A stretch of DNA of 64,000 bases from Dillenia suffruticosa (lineage: Eukaryota > Streptophyta > Magnoliopsida > Dilleniales > Dilleniaceae): assembly GCA_033439265.1 (NCBI GenBank), contig JAVTVX010000031.1:8355501-8419500 (forward strand), in the 5' to 3' direction. Shown here one piece after another: positions 23,640 to 35,840 of this stretch. The notes beneath the pieces are model-generated. The model worked only from the letters and a program-made list of their open reading frames with translations. It made no database searches and was not told where the DNA came from. Position 1 is the stretch's first letter; each line of letters begins with the position of its first letter. The position numbers and the translations under genes were made by a program.

Positions 23640-24720
23640 CAAGTAATGAATATATTGACAGAGTTAATTATTTCTTGAATTTGTATCTATAAATACTCAA
23701 TCCATCGATGACAATATAACATATCCTTGTATTAAATGTTTCAATACATTGAGATTTTCTACACACATGGTATTCAATCACTTGTTATGTCATGGATTTC
23801 AATGTGGCTATGACAAGTGGATATATCATAGAGAGAGTAATGGAAAATGTACATCTCATGCATCCAATGAATCCAACCTAGATGATCTCTCGAATAGTAA
23901 TGACAATCTTTTCTACTATGACATGTTTGGCATGTTATATGATGCATTCAGACATTTACATGATCTATCTAATTTACACAAATTAACTTCTTACGTAGAT
24001 GAACCAATTTCGGATAAATTTCATGAATTACTTGAGAGTACCAAAAAACCATTATAAACAAATTCGAAATACATTATGCTTATAACTATTCTGCACTTAT
24101 AATATTTAAAGTGTTTGTGTGAGTAGACCAACAAATTTTTTTCTTTACTGTTAGTGCTTTTAACAGAATTGTTGTCTAATGAAAATATATTACCAAATAG
24201 TTGTCTAGAAGTGAAGAAACTATTTTAGTTTTAGGGTTGGGATATGAGAAAATACATGCATGTTCTAATGATTGTATGTTATACTAGAAAGACAGAGATA
24301 AAGATGATGCATGTTATGTGTATGTTACTTCTAGATGAAAACGAAATGCAGATGGAGATCAAGGAGATCAAGATATTAATAAAAAAACTGTCAAAATATT
24401 GAGATCGTTTCTTTTGATTTTTAGATTGCGAAGTCTATTTACATGTGGTTAAATTACTTCTTTGATAAATGGTATCATGATAAGAGAATAAAGAATGAAA
24501 TCCTAAGACACCTATCAGATTCTCCTGTGTGAAAAGAGTTTGATTCCGTATATCCTAACTTTTCTATTGACCCAAAAAAATATTCGATTAAGACTACCAA
24601 TAGATGGTTTCAATCTATTTAAAGCAATGAATGTTACGTATTGCACTTGGCTAGTTCTAATGATACCATATAATCTGCTTCTTTGGTTGTAGATGAAGTT
24701 TGCAAACTTCATACTCACAT
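23640..24720 (+). pseudogene. CACTA transposase remnant (TNP2 type with transposase-associated domain)
   Basis: At 23640-23850 the transposase-associated zinc-binding domain is recognisable: EYIDRVNYFLN, then YPCIKCFNTLRFSTHMVFNH and GYDKWIYHRES. An open frame (102 residues from 23749) covers part of it and continues with SNESNLDDLSNSNDNLFYYD. After 24057 the TNP2 core follows in shifting frames: GLGYEKIHACSNDCMLY, then RLRLPIDGFNLFKAMNVTY at about 24580-24640, then PYNLLLWL and MKFANFILT near 24700. The catalytic C-terminal part is missing because a gypsy LTR begins near 24720. The CACTA transposase cuts element ends of the CACTACAAAA kind seen at 8802 and 1590. This copy has many stops and frame changes and is not functional. 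Confidence 0.85.
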
Positions 24721-25712
24721 GTATGGCATGGTTGGTTTATTGATGATTTTGAAGCGAGACTAAGTACTCGAGTATTAGTACATGAATCCCCTTGATTGTA
24801 GATCAGGGATAATACTTGTAATGATACTATGATATGATAGGCATCGTTCCGTACAGACTCGCCTTGTATGCTATAGTAGACCCATCTCGTTATATAAATT
24901 GTCGTACGTTTGTGATGTCTCAAGATGTAGACACTCCACATGGTTAGCTGGCGTGTATATGCTACTATGTTTCGGACTAGCCAAGTTGAACCGAAATGGG
25001 AGGACTGAATGACGTTTCAGTTTAGCACTTGGGGAGACCTAACGTCAATACCAAGGTTTTGGGGTTGTTTTTCATTTACATACAAAAACCCCTTGGTGGC
25101 TCGTTATGGTTGAGGTAGACCTTTGCCGAGAACATGATTTGGCATGACCCTACGATTTATGACATGAGATTTTGGGATGCATATGTTTAAATTGGATGGA
25201 AAACTATGTTGAAATTGCTATGATTCTGATAGTAGGTCTTGCATGGATATACATATATATATGACCTTGACACTCCATCCTCAGCTTACTTATTAATAAC
25301 CTGTCATGGATTTCTCACTCATTGAGTATTTGATTATACTCACCCTTCAATATTTTTAAATTTATACAGAGTTAATTATTGGAGGACATATTGATTTATT
25401 TCGACATACGTAAATCCCAGAGACCATCGCTAGAGACGTATTACGGTATGGAACTTCCTTTATATCTTTGAGGATATTAGTTATCATGTCGGAATGACTG
25501 TATGAAACCAATGAACTTTCATTTGTATAATATATATATATATATATATATATATGTTTGAGGACTTTTGTATTTTAAATACTAATAAAATATTTGTATC
25601 TAAAATTTTGATTAGTCTTGCGTTACCTTGAGGATAAGTGACGGGATTGGGCCGGTGTCTGAGGTAACGGGTGACTATTCACAGCCTCTGGATCACGGAT
25701 CGGGGCGTGACA
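24720..25712 (+). mobile_element. 5' LTR (or its 3' part) of an old Ty3/gypsy element
   Basis: The right edge is clear: it ends in GGGGCGTGACA at 25712, directly before a methionine-tRNA primer site. Inside are the gypsy LTR landmarks shared with the other elements here, such as TCACTCATTGAGTATTTG followed by ATACTCACCC (about 25311-25345) and GGTAGACCTTTGCC. The left edge is placed near 24720, where transposase similarity stops, and is uncertain. A (TA)n microsatellite lies at about 25530-25555. Confidence 0.65.
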
Positions 25713-27697
25713 TTTTTCTTGGTATCAGAGCCCTGGGTTATTGGTTAAACATTGAGTTTATGAAAGATTTCAAAACTTTCCAAGTATTGTTTTCAAAGTC
25801 CTCAATATTTGAAATAAATTTGAAAGTTTCTTTACATTCATAAAATCCCTAAAATGATCTTAGGCAATTGAGTTCTTTCCATTTAGGAGGTTAGATACTC
25901 CATATCTAACTCAATTTCTTTATCTATATATGATAGAGGTTCTTTCGTTCAGAACCATACCTTAGACACAATGCGAGACGGACTTGCGGAGTTACACCTG
26001 CTGCTCCAGAGGTCGCGTCGTCTTCATAAGCTCCCCTTCCAGTACCACCTCTGTCGGTTCTGATGGCCGAAATTCTAACACCTCCACTAGATGCCTTTAG
26101 ACAGTGGCATGAGTGGTGGAGCTCCTACGGGGTACGGATGCAGTCTCCGCCATCATATACGACAGTTCCTACTCCAGCTGTAGCGGCACCTACCCTGACT
26201 GTCCCTATTTCTTCAGTGTCTTCCCCAAGTGACAACACGATTCTGGCACTTCGCCGTATCCACGAGTTGACCCAGTTGGTCCGGGAAGCTCGATTGTTGG
26301 GTTGTACCGATTTTAGCGGATCCAGTGATGCTATGGCAGCAAATCATTGGGTCAACCGGACCCATCAGATATTGATAGATCTGGGGCTAGAAGACGAGTT
26401 GAAATTGAGAGTGATAGTGTGATTACTTGATGGTGACTCTATAGAGCCCCTAGGTTTGGGAGACTTTGTGCGAGAGTTTAACAAGAGGTACTTTATAAAG
26501 TACCAACATGATCAGATGAGGGCGGAGTTTCTTCATCTCCGCCAGAGGGCAAGATCGGTGTCCAAGTTTGAGGCAGAGTTGAGGAGATTAGCCGCTTTTG
26601 TTCCCGATCTAGCCACACAAAGATAGTTACGGTTCAAGCTTGAGGACAAACTCAACTTGAACATCAAGAAATACATGTCAATGATGAAGAACTACTCCTT
26701 CAAGGAGGTCTTGGAGTTGGTCTACTATGCTGAGGAGATAGTACAAGTTGAGAGTAGGCAGAGAGAGAGTTAGACTAGAAAAGGAAGAGGACTGGATTTC
26801 AGTCTGGTCAGAGTTTGAAGAAGGGCTGGAGTCAGGGCCCTCAGAGAGACCCCATAGCTACAGGGTCAACTGACTTTCCCCAGAGGCCACGCCATTAGAG
26901 TTCTAGAGCCCCCGCCCCTAGTGCTAGATTAGTGAGTTAGTTTGTTGGGCCGAAGAAGCCCTGTGCTGTAATTGTGGCAAGTCTCATTCAGGATTCTGTA
27001 AAGAACTTGCGAGATGCTACCAGCGTGGGAAATTGGAACATATTCGTAGTACTTGCCCATATTTGGAATTCGGGGGGTAGCCAAGTCAGAGCAGCCCGAG
27101 TAGACTACGTGAGAGTCAGTCGTTAACACTTGCCATACCAGTTCCTATTGCTCCACAGACTGTGGCCGAAAGAAACACTATACCCATTCTTCAGCGATAG
27201 CAATAGAGGACTCAGGCTCGCGTCTTTGCAATGACGCACAAGGAAGCCCAAGCCAATCCCGAAGTGATTGCCGGTAACCCTTCGATAGACTCTCCTGTAC
27301 AGGTTTTATCTCATAATAGTTATTTTGAGGCATGACATGCTATGATGACTCATGCAATTTTCGATAGCTAAGACGCTAGAAGCCATAATCCTTTTAATAT
27401 ATATATATATATATGATCTCATGTTGATTTCTCGAGTAAATAAAGGTTGATAATTTCTTTTATTTAATTTTGCCATTAGGTACCATGAAAATCTCCAGAT
27501 TTGATGCCTGAGTTTTGATAGACACCGGGTCAAATTATTCATATGTGAGCACCCAGTTTGCTCAGCACCTTGATAGATAACTCTCTCTATTGACCGAGGA
27601 GATATTGGTTATCACACCATTGGGCGAGCAGTTGGTCTGGAATTCTGTTTACCGGGGCTGCGAGATATGGATTAGGGAGGTGATACTAGAGGCAGAT
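25713..27697 (+). mobile_element. Old Ty3/gypsy fossil, left part: primer site, gag and start of protease
   Basis: The primer-binding site TGGTATCAGAGCC is at 25720-25732. Gag-like sequence spans about 26060-27100: a capsid-type region (RRIHELTQLVREARLLGCTD) followed by a zinc-knuckle region. Protease-like text with the DTGSNYSYVS active-site block lies at about 27500-27690. The element is interrupted at 27697 by the insertion of a minus-strand element and resumes at 35841. Gag and protease resemble the younger element at 43.2-53.4 kb, so both are of one Tekay/Del-type lineage. It is broken in many places and old. Confidence 0.85.
27693..27697 (+). repeat. Target-site duplication CAGAT, left copy
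   Basis: CAGAT occurs directly left of the minus-strand element and again at 35841-35845 directly right of it. A 5-bp duplication is the normal mark of LTR element integration. Confidence 0.92.
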
Positions 27698-30683
27698 TGT
27701 CACGCCCCGAACCGGGATCGTGAACAACCGTCCGTTATCCCTGAATGCTGACTGTATTTTTATAGAAAATCAGGCAGAATCTCCACATAAATCGGAGGTT
27801 TCCCATGTACAATTTCACCTGTATATCACATTCATCCTGTAAAATAAACAATTGACCATCCCGATCTCTCCAAAATCAACAAATACCACAGCCAACATCC
27901 AGAACAATGCAAGGCTATAAAGTTTCTAGCAATCCTAGCAACAGACCTTTACTGTCATGCCCAACTAGAGCATGAGCAGTCGTCACACCGAGCGGACTTA
28001 AATTCTATGCATATATAAAATAAATTCCCAAGTTATTTTTAAATATTCACAAATGTCTCAATGTAATGAAATAAATCAATACGAGAGTTTCACGAATAAA
28101 TGTCCATAATTTATACAATTATCTAAAAAATTTAGATAAATACATTGGTCAAACTAAAATCTCCAATACATAACGATATCACCAATTATCGTAGCGGAAG
28201 AGATGAAAATATCCATATCCAAGCCCAGTTATATCACGTTCGCATCACAATTATACAAACCCAACAATATCTCCTCGGTCCAACACTAATCCTGTGGAAA
28301 AGAAAGCGAGGGGTGAGTATCTATAGAAGAATACTCAGTAAGTGAGGGGATTGATATCATACTATCAATATCGAGAGTGAACTTGGAGTGTCAAAGTATA
28401 AGATAAAAAAAATATCCACAGTGTGCAAACCGATCATGTTATTTCAAAATCATATATCATATGCAAGCAAGATATGCATCCAATATTTACATCAATGTCA
28501 TGAAGAGCCGGCCAATGAAATATTCCCGGCAATGGTCTACCTCAACCAAGGACGGCGCATTGGGGGTTTTTCCAAATGCAAGTATTAAATAATGGCTCTC
28601 TACCCCAATATTGGCCACAGACTACTTCAACTATCCCGTAAATAATAATAATGTACATATAACTAGTCGAACATGTATGGTGCCCCCGCCTGGTGCTAGA
28701 CGGAGCCGTACTCAACGTCCTCTCCGATGAGGGTCAACCTGGGACACCCATACACATGATGATCTGGCAGATACCTCTGGCCGAAGCATATCCAGACACA
28801 AGGGGTGCCTCTACCAGATGTCCTTCGTAGCTACGGATCACAATATCATATCGGCCGGGCACGTAGCCCCATGCATCCCATCACCATGTCGGTCGGGCAT
28901 ATAGCCCCATGCATCATATCATAATGTCGGCCGGGCATACAGCCCAAATATATAAGTAAATCCATTTAAAACCATGTGCCAATGCAGTGGATGCATTAAA
29001 AACATGTCAATATGTCGAAAATGTGGCACAATATTCAGTTATCAAAACTCATGGATGCATATCAATAAAGTCAGAAATTAAGACACTCCAAAGGTCACCA
29101 AACATTTCATAAAATATTCGAACATTCTAACAATCATATATTTTGCAGAAACATGTCATTTAAAAAGTATTTTTGAAACATGGTTTTCAATCAATAGCGA
29201 ATGTCAAAATCTCACTCACAGTTCTAGGGAGGGTGGTCACTCCCTATTTTCAAAACAAATCCAATCTGCTTCCTCGAGTCTCCAAAAAGATCAACCTAAT
29301 CAGATCATCAAAATTGAATATCAATTTCTCAAATATCTTTAGGGTTTATCCGAAAGACATGAAATGTACAATATCCTCCACTTTACGGCTTATTTCATTC
29401 CAACCCTACAATCCAGATAATTTCATACATATTTCAAAGTTTAACTCTAAGGGAAACTATTCAAATTAACTCGATATGATTTTGTGATTTTATAAGATGC
29501 TTTATTCGTATCAGACCATCTAGTTTCTGTAACATTCTATACTTAATTCTATTCGCATTCTACTTATACTCTAAACATATACAGAACCTTTCATCTTAAA
29601 TTCTATCATAGATTCATTCAATGTATCAATTAGAGCCGAAATCTCCTCACCTAGGGTTTTCTCGAAGCGCCGAATCTCGTCCGAATGTCTCTTCGGTCAC
29701 TTCAAAATCTGTAGTATTTTCTATCAAAACAATATTTATTTGTTAGATTTAAACACTTAGATCAGAATCAAAACTCTCAATTAGTTACCTGCATGGAGGT
29801 TAGTGGGCTGTCACGGGCTCACGGGCCGTCGCAGGCCGTTGCGGGCTCGTGGGCTACAGCGGGGTCGTGGGTTCGCGGGTCAGTGAGCTCGTGGGTTGGC
29901 GGGTCAGAGGGCCAGTGGGCTTCGGCTAGTGGGCCAGCAGGTCTGCGGGCTGGTGGGCTGCGGGCTGGCGGGCCTGCGGCTGATGGGCCTGTAGGCTGGC
30001 GGGCCTACGGGGTGATGGGCCTGCGGCTGGCGGCCCGATGGGCCGATAGGCCGATGGGCTTGCAGCTGATGGGCCTGCGGGCCTACAGTGGCTCGCGGGC
30101 TATAGTGGCTTGTGGGCTGGTGCTTGCCCGTGCGCTGGTGCGCGCTCATGCGTCGGCTCGCGCGCTAGTGCGCTGCGCTGCTGCGCGCCCACGCGCCTCG
30201 TGCGCTGGCTCGTGCTCTGGCTCGCGCGCGCTCGTGCGTTGGCTCGGTCCTGCTTGCGACCTGGGCTCGCGCTGCGGGCTCGATTGTGTGCAAGGGCGGG
30301 TTGCGCTCGCAGAGGCTCTGTAGTCGCGCGCTTTGGTGTGCGGTGGTGCTCGACCGTGGCTCGCGGCGATGTGCGGCAAGGCGGAGAGAGGGCGATCGTG
30401 GGAGTTCGCGAGTGGGAGAGAAAGAACAGTGAGATAGAGAGAGAAACCGAGAGGGAAAAAGAAGAAGAAGAAGAAGGTGGTGATGGCGATGGCGGTGGCG
30501 GAGGAAGGTGCGGAGCAGCGGCGGAAGGAGGAGAGGCGCGGCGCCGTGGGAAGATGAAAGGTCGGGAGAGAGAGAGAGAGAAAAGGGGGGTTATGGTTTT
30601 AACCCTAATCCCCAAATTGGGGACGCAGCGTTTTGCCTCAAAACACTGCGTCTCCAATCCTTTTTTTTTTTTTTGGTGTTATA
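27698..30683 (-). repeat. 3' LTR of the gag-only element (minus orientation)
   Basis: Starts in window orientation with TGTCACGCCCCGAACCGGG and ends at a TGGTGTTATA-type boundary. It holds the palindrome CGTAGCTACG (28826-28835), the GTGAGTATC...ATACTCAG stem motif (about 28313-28338), a GC-rich zone of GGGCCTGCGGGC-like words (29800-30300) and a GA-rich tract near 30540-30590. Open frames over the GC-rich zone in several directions are composition artefacts. Confidence 0.9.
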
Positions 30684-32829
30684 TTTTCTAACGCCCTAAA
30701 AATAAGTTTCGTTTTTGAAACTAAAAAAAAAACTATCCAGCATACAAGTGGGGGTATTGTCTCCTCATCAAGTGGCAATAGAGGCTTACCCAATCTGTGG
30801 CCAAAAGACACTCTCACATAAGAATGGTTTGACCCGGTGTCAATAAGGACACGAGCGTCAACTTTCCATATTTTCATAACTCCAATGTGAGGAAATAAAA
30901 GATTAGTTGATAAATATGGAGGAAAATATATGCTCACATAGATATATATATATATATATATATACCAAAATGTATGTACAAACCAATATAGCTAAGCGTC
31001 TACGGCTTTAACTAGTGATGGTTTTCAAAAGAAAGTACATGGACATCTGTAAACATGGAGATCAGTGGGAGGAACACCAAAAATCTCGTCAGGACTCACC
31101 TCAGCATCCTCCTGCGTCATCGCATATACACGGGCCTGTGTCCTCTGCTGCTGTCGTGATGGTCCTGGCACCTTGTTGCTCCCGGCTACCGTCCGAGGAG
31201 CGGTGTGACTCGAGAGCGGAGGCGCTCCCTGCTGTCCTCCCCGGGGAACACTCAAGTATCCAGTAGCTATGTGACCTCCAAATCCTAACTCAGGGCAGGC
31301 GCTCCTGATGTGCCCTTGCTTCCCACACCGAAAGCATGTAATGGGTATCCTACACTCTCTAAAAGGGTGGTGTCTACCACATCGGCGACAAAAGGGGTGC
31401 CATTGATCTGAAGTCTGAGTAGTGGCACTAGGGGCCTGTGCCCTGTACTCCTGGGATTCTGATTCCTGCCCAGTAAGTGCCTGTCTCGACTGAGAGGAGC
31501 CTCCCTGGTACCTTGAAATCCTACCCTTCTTCGAGCCCTGGCTCGAAGAAGCCCCCGATCTCTTCTTTTGCTCCCTGTTCTCCTGCTGTCTGCCCTTAGC
31601 ACGGACGATCTCTTCCGCCCTAAGTGTTGAGTCCACAATCTCCGCAAAGGAGAAACTAGGGATCACTGTCATGTATCTCCTGACGTTCAAGTTGAGGCCG
31701 TCCTCAAACTTGAACCGTAGCTGCGTTGGCGTCGCTAAGTTTGGAACAAAAGCAGCTAGTCGCCTCAACTCCATCTCATACTCTGTCATTATCCTGGCTC
31801 CCTGCCGCAAGTGCAGAAACTCTGCCCTCTTGTGGTCCTGCTGGAACTCAGAGAAGTACTTGCGATCGAACTCCCGTAGAAAGTCCTCCTATCGCAGCGG
31901 CTCGGTAGCATCGTCACAAATCGCCTCCCACCAAGTGAGTGTATCACCATCTAAAAGTCTTTCTGCTATCCGAAGCCGGTAGTCCTCGCTCAACCCCAAA
32001 TCAATCAAAATTCTGTGGGTACGGTTGATCTAGTGCTTCGCTGTTGTGGGATCACCCATCCCTGCGAACTCTGTGCAACCTAACTGCCTCGCCTCCTTCA
32101 CTAGTTGGGTGAGCTCGTAAATACGCCTCAAGGTGGAGGAGGTAGTGTCGCTAGGTCCCGACACAGTAGAAGGACTAGCAACTGGTGGCTGATCTGGTAC
32201 AACAGAAGGTGGTATGACTGTAGAAATTGGCGCGGCCGTTAGTGGTGGTGGTGGGGGTGGCATCTGAATCCTGTGGGAGGTGTACTACTCGTACACCTGC
32301 CTAAACGTCTCAAGGGACAGTGGTGGAACCTCGGCAGGAGCAGTCAGCCGAGTAGGTGCTGCAGGGGGCGCCCGTGTAGAGAAAGCAGCCTCAGGCACTC
32401 CAAGGGTCTCAGGCTCCCTCGGAGGGTCAGGCACGTGAGGGGTCGCGGGTAGCGCGGGTCTGGCTCCGCGTGCTGCTCGTCTACCGTGTCTAGGCGGCAT
32501 AACTCTGTAAAGGAAAATTATCATTAGATATAATGTTATAGCTTGTCGAGATTTAAGAATCAAGGTTAGTTACATAGCAACTAACCTCCTAAAATGAATA
32601 TAGTCTTGGGTCTAAGAATTTAATAATAAATGACATACTAGATTAGATACGAATCGTATCTAATCCCCTAAATGAATAACTCATATGCCGAAAATCATGT
32701 ATGGGACTTTGAATGACTGTGTGAAACTCTCAAATATATTGAGGACTTTTAAAATCAAGTTACTTGGAAATGTTTTCAAATCATTTTATAAAACATAGCT
32801 CTAAACCAAGAGCTCTGATACCAACTGAA
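30684..32829 (-). mobile_element. Interior of gag-only element: gag, start of protease, polypurine tract, primer site
   Basis: Read on the minus strand, gag begins at about 32500 with MPPRHGRRAARG, the same opening as the 43.2-kb gag (MPPRRGRRGARF). It then has a Pro/Ala-rich region, the RRIYELTQLVKEARQLGCTE block at about 32100-32160, and a zinc knuckle CFRCGKQGHIRSAC (CX2CX4HX4C) near 31290-31340. A protease start with VLIDTGSNHSYV lies near 30810-30870. A polypurine-like TTTTTAGGGCG lies next to the 3' LTR. A (TA)n tract sits at about 30944-30963. Gag would package element RNA. The frame is broken. Confidence 0.85.
32812..32823 (-). other. Primer-binding site complementary to initiator tRNA-Met
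   Basis: The minus strand reads TGGTATCAGAGC, six bases inside the LTR boundary at 32830. The same sequence primes the other two gypsy elements (25720 and 45548). Confidence 0.88.
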
Positions 32830-35700
32830 TGTCACGCCCTGAACCGGGATCTTGAATAGTCACCCGTTGTCCCTGGATGCTAGCTGTATTTTTACAGAAA
32901 ATCGGGCAGAACCTCCCCATAAATCGGAGGTTTCCCATGTACAATTTTACCTATATATTACATTCATCCTATAAAATAAATAATTGACCATCCCGGCCTC
33001 TCCAAAATCAACAAATACCACAGCCAACATCCAGAACAACGCAAAATTATAAAGTTTCTAACAGTTCTAGCAATAGACCTCTACTGTCATGCCCAACTAG
33101 AGCATGAGCAGCCGCCACACCGAACGGACTTAAATTCTATGCATATATAAAATAAATTCCCAAGTTATTTTTAAATATTCACAAATGTCTCAATGCAATG
33201 AAACAAATCAATACGAGAGTTTCATGAATAAATGTCCATAATTTATACAGTCATCCCAAAAATTTAGATAAATACATTGGTCAAACTAAAATCTCCAATA
33301 CATAACGATATCACCAATCATCGTAGCGGAAGAGATGAAAATATCCATACCCAAGCCTAGTGATATCACGTTCGCGTCACAATTATACAAACCCAACAAT
33401 ACCTTTTCGATCCAACACAAATCTTGTGGGAAAGAAAGCGAGGGGTGAGTATCTATGGAAGGATACTCAGTAAGTGAGGGGATTGATATCATACTATCAA
33501 TATCGAGGGTGAACTTGGAGTGTCAAAGCATAAGATAAAAAAATATCCACAGTGTGCAAACCGATCATGTTATTTCAAAATCATATATCATACGCAAGCA
33601 AGATATGCATCCAATATTTACATCAATGTCATGAAGAGCCGGCAAATGACATATTCCCGGCAATGGTCTACCTCGACCAAGGACGACGCATTGGGGGGTT
33701 TTTTCAAATACAAGTATTAAATAATGGCTCTCACCCCAATGTTGGCCACAAGCTACTCTAACTAGCCGGTAAATAATAATAATAATGTATATATAACTAG
33801 TCGGCCGTGTATGGTGCCCCTGCCTGGTGCTAGATGGAGCCATACTCAATGTCCTCTCCGAGGAGGGTCAACCTGGGACACCCATACCAATGACGATCTG
33901 GCGGATACCTCTGGCCGAAACGTATCCGGACACAAGGGGTGGCTCTACCAGATGTCCTTCGTAGCTACGGATCACAATATCATATCGGCCGGGCATGTAG
34001 CTCCATGCATCCCATCACCATGTCGGCCGGGCATATAGCCCCATGCATCATATTATAACGTCGGCCGGACATACAACCCAAATATATATATAAATCCATT
34101 TAAAACCATGTGCCGATGCAGTGGATGCATTAAAAACATGTCAATGTGTCGAAAATGTGACACAATATTCAGTTATCAAAACTCATGGATGCATATCAAT
34201 AAAGTCAGAAATTAAGACACTCCAAAGGTTACAAAACATTTCATAAAATATTCGAACATTTTAACAATCATACATTTTGCAAAAACATGTCATTTAAAAA
34301 GTATTTTTGAAATATGGTTTTCAATCAATAGCGAATGTCAAACCACTCACAGTTCTAGGGAAGGTGGTCACTCCCTATTTTCAAAACAAATCCAATCTGC
34401 TTTCTCGAATCTCCAAAAAGATCAACCTAATCAGATTATCAAAATTAAATATCAATTTCTCAAATATCTTTAGGGTTTATCCGAAAGACATGAAATGTAC
34501 AATATCCTCCACTTTACGGCTCATTTCATTCCAACCCTATAACCCAGATACTTTCATACATATTCTAAAGTTTAACTCTAAGGGAAACTATTCAAATTAA
34601 CTCGATATGATTTTGTGATTCTATAAGATGCTTTATTCGTATCAGACCATCTAATTTCTGTAACATTCTATACTTAATTCTATTCGCATTCTACTTACAC
34701 TCTAAAAATGTACAGAACCTTTCATCTTAGATTCAATTCTAGATTCATTCAATGTATCAATTAGAGCCGAAATCTCCTCACCTAGGGCTTTCTTGAAGCG
34801 CCGAGTCTAGTCTGAATGTCTCTTCGGTCACTCCAAAGTCTGTAATATTTCCTATCAAAACAAGATTTATTTGTTAGATCTAAACACTTAGATCAGAATC
34901 AAAACTCTCAATTAGTTACCTGCGTGGAGGTTAGTGGGCTGTCACGGGCTCACGGGCCGTCGCTGGCTCGTGGGCTATAACGGGCTCGTGGGTTCGCGGG
35001 TCAGCGGGCCAGTGGGCTTTGGCTAGCGGGCTTGCGGTCTGTGGGCCAGTGGCTAGCGGGTCGGCAGGCCTGCGGGCTGGTGGGCCTGTGAGCTGGCGGG
35101 CCTGCGGCTGATGGGACTGTAGGCTGGCGGGCCTGCAGGTGATGGGGCTGCAGCTGGTGGGCCAATGGGCCTACAGCTGATGGGCCTGTTGGCCGACAGT
35201 GGCTTGCGGGCTGGTGCTCGCCCGTGTGCTGGTGCGCGCTCGTGCGCCGGCGCGCACGCACTCGTGCGTTGGCTTGCGCGCGCTCGTGCGTTGGCTTGCG
35301 CGCGCTCGTACGTTGGCTCGGTCCTACTCGCGACTTGGGCTCGTGCTACGGGCTTGATTGTGTGCAAGGGCGGGTTGTGCTCGCGGAGGCTCTGCAATCG
35401 CGCGCTGTGGCGTGCGGTGGTGCTCGATCGTGGCTCGTGGCGGTGTGCGGCGAGGCGGAGAGAGGTCGATCGTGGGAGATCGTGAGAAGAAGAGAAAGAA
35501 CAGTGAGATAGTGAGAGAAACCGAGGGGGAAAAAGAAGAAGAAGAAGAAGAAGAAGAAGAAGAAGAAGAAGAAGAAGAAGAAGAAGAAGAAGAAGAAGAA
35601 GAAGATGGTGGCGATGGCGGTGGCGGTGGCGGTGGCGGAGGAAGGCGCGGAGCAACGGTGGAAGGAGGAGAGGCGCGGCGCCACGGGAAGATGAAAGGTC

Positions 35701-35745
<45 letters not shown>

Positions 35746-35840
35746 GGGGTTAGGGTTTTAACCCTAATCCCCATATTAGGGACGCAGTGTTTTGCCCCAA
35801 AATGCTGCGTCTCCAATCCTTTTTTTTTTTTGGTGTTACA
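32830..35840 (-). repeat. 5' LTR of the gag-only element (minus orientation)
   Basis: Partner of 27698-30683. It carries the palindrome CGTAGCTACG at 33960-33969, the same stem motif near 33444-33468, the GC-rich zone (about 34930-35450), a much longer (GAA)n run (about 35535-35604) than the other LTR, and a (GA)n run near 35705-35740. It ends TGGTGTTACA at 35840. Confidence 0.9.
35535..35604 (+). repeat. (GAA)n microsatellite inside an LTR
   Basis: About 23 GAA repeats in a position where the sister LTR (near 30460) has only about five. The two LTRs were identical at insertion, so the tract changed length afterwards. Long Glu or Leu runs predicted from it are artefacts. Confidence 0.9.

Larger units (their letters stand above)
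27698..35840 (-). mobile_element. Gag-only Ty3/gypsy derivative, complete LTR to LTR, non-autonomous
   Basis: An 8.1-kb minus-strand element is bounded by two similar LTRs of about 3.0 kb and flanked by an exact CAGAT duplication. Its interior is only about 2.15 kb. Read on the minus strand it holds a primer site (TGGTATCAGAGC, 32812-32823), gag with a zinc knuckle, the first part of a protease, and a polypurine tract. No reverse transcriptase, RNase H or integrase is present. It could only have moved using enzymes of a related full element, such as the family of the 43.2-kb element (inference). The gag is broken in a few places. The LTRs differ by clearly more than those of the 43.2-kb element, so it is older than that one but younger than the gypsy fossil it sits in. 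Confidence 0.9.

Noticed and set aside
28145-29469. Frames of 66-98 residues repeated at 33286-34600
   Set aside because: Twin LTR positions of the gag-only element, with no domain similarity.
29793-30691. Several long overlapping frames on both strands (up to 193 residues) rich in Ala, Arg, Gly, Pro and Ser
   Set aside because: They lie in the GC-rich word zone of an LTR, are open in several frames at once because stop codons are rare there, and have no recognisable domain.
35053-35816. Long minus- and plus-strand frames with poly-Leu, poly-Phe or poly-Glu
   Set aside because: They translate the (GAA)n and (GA)n microsatellites of an LTR.
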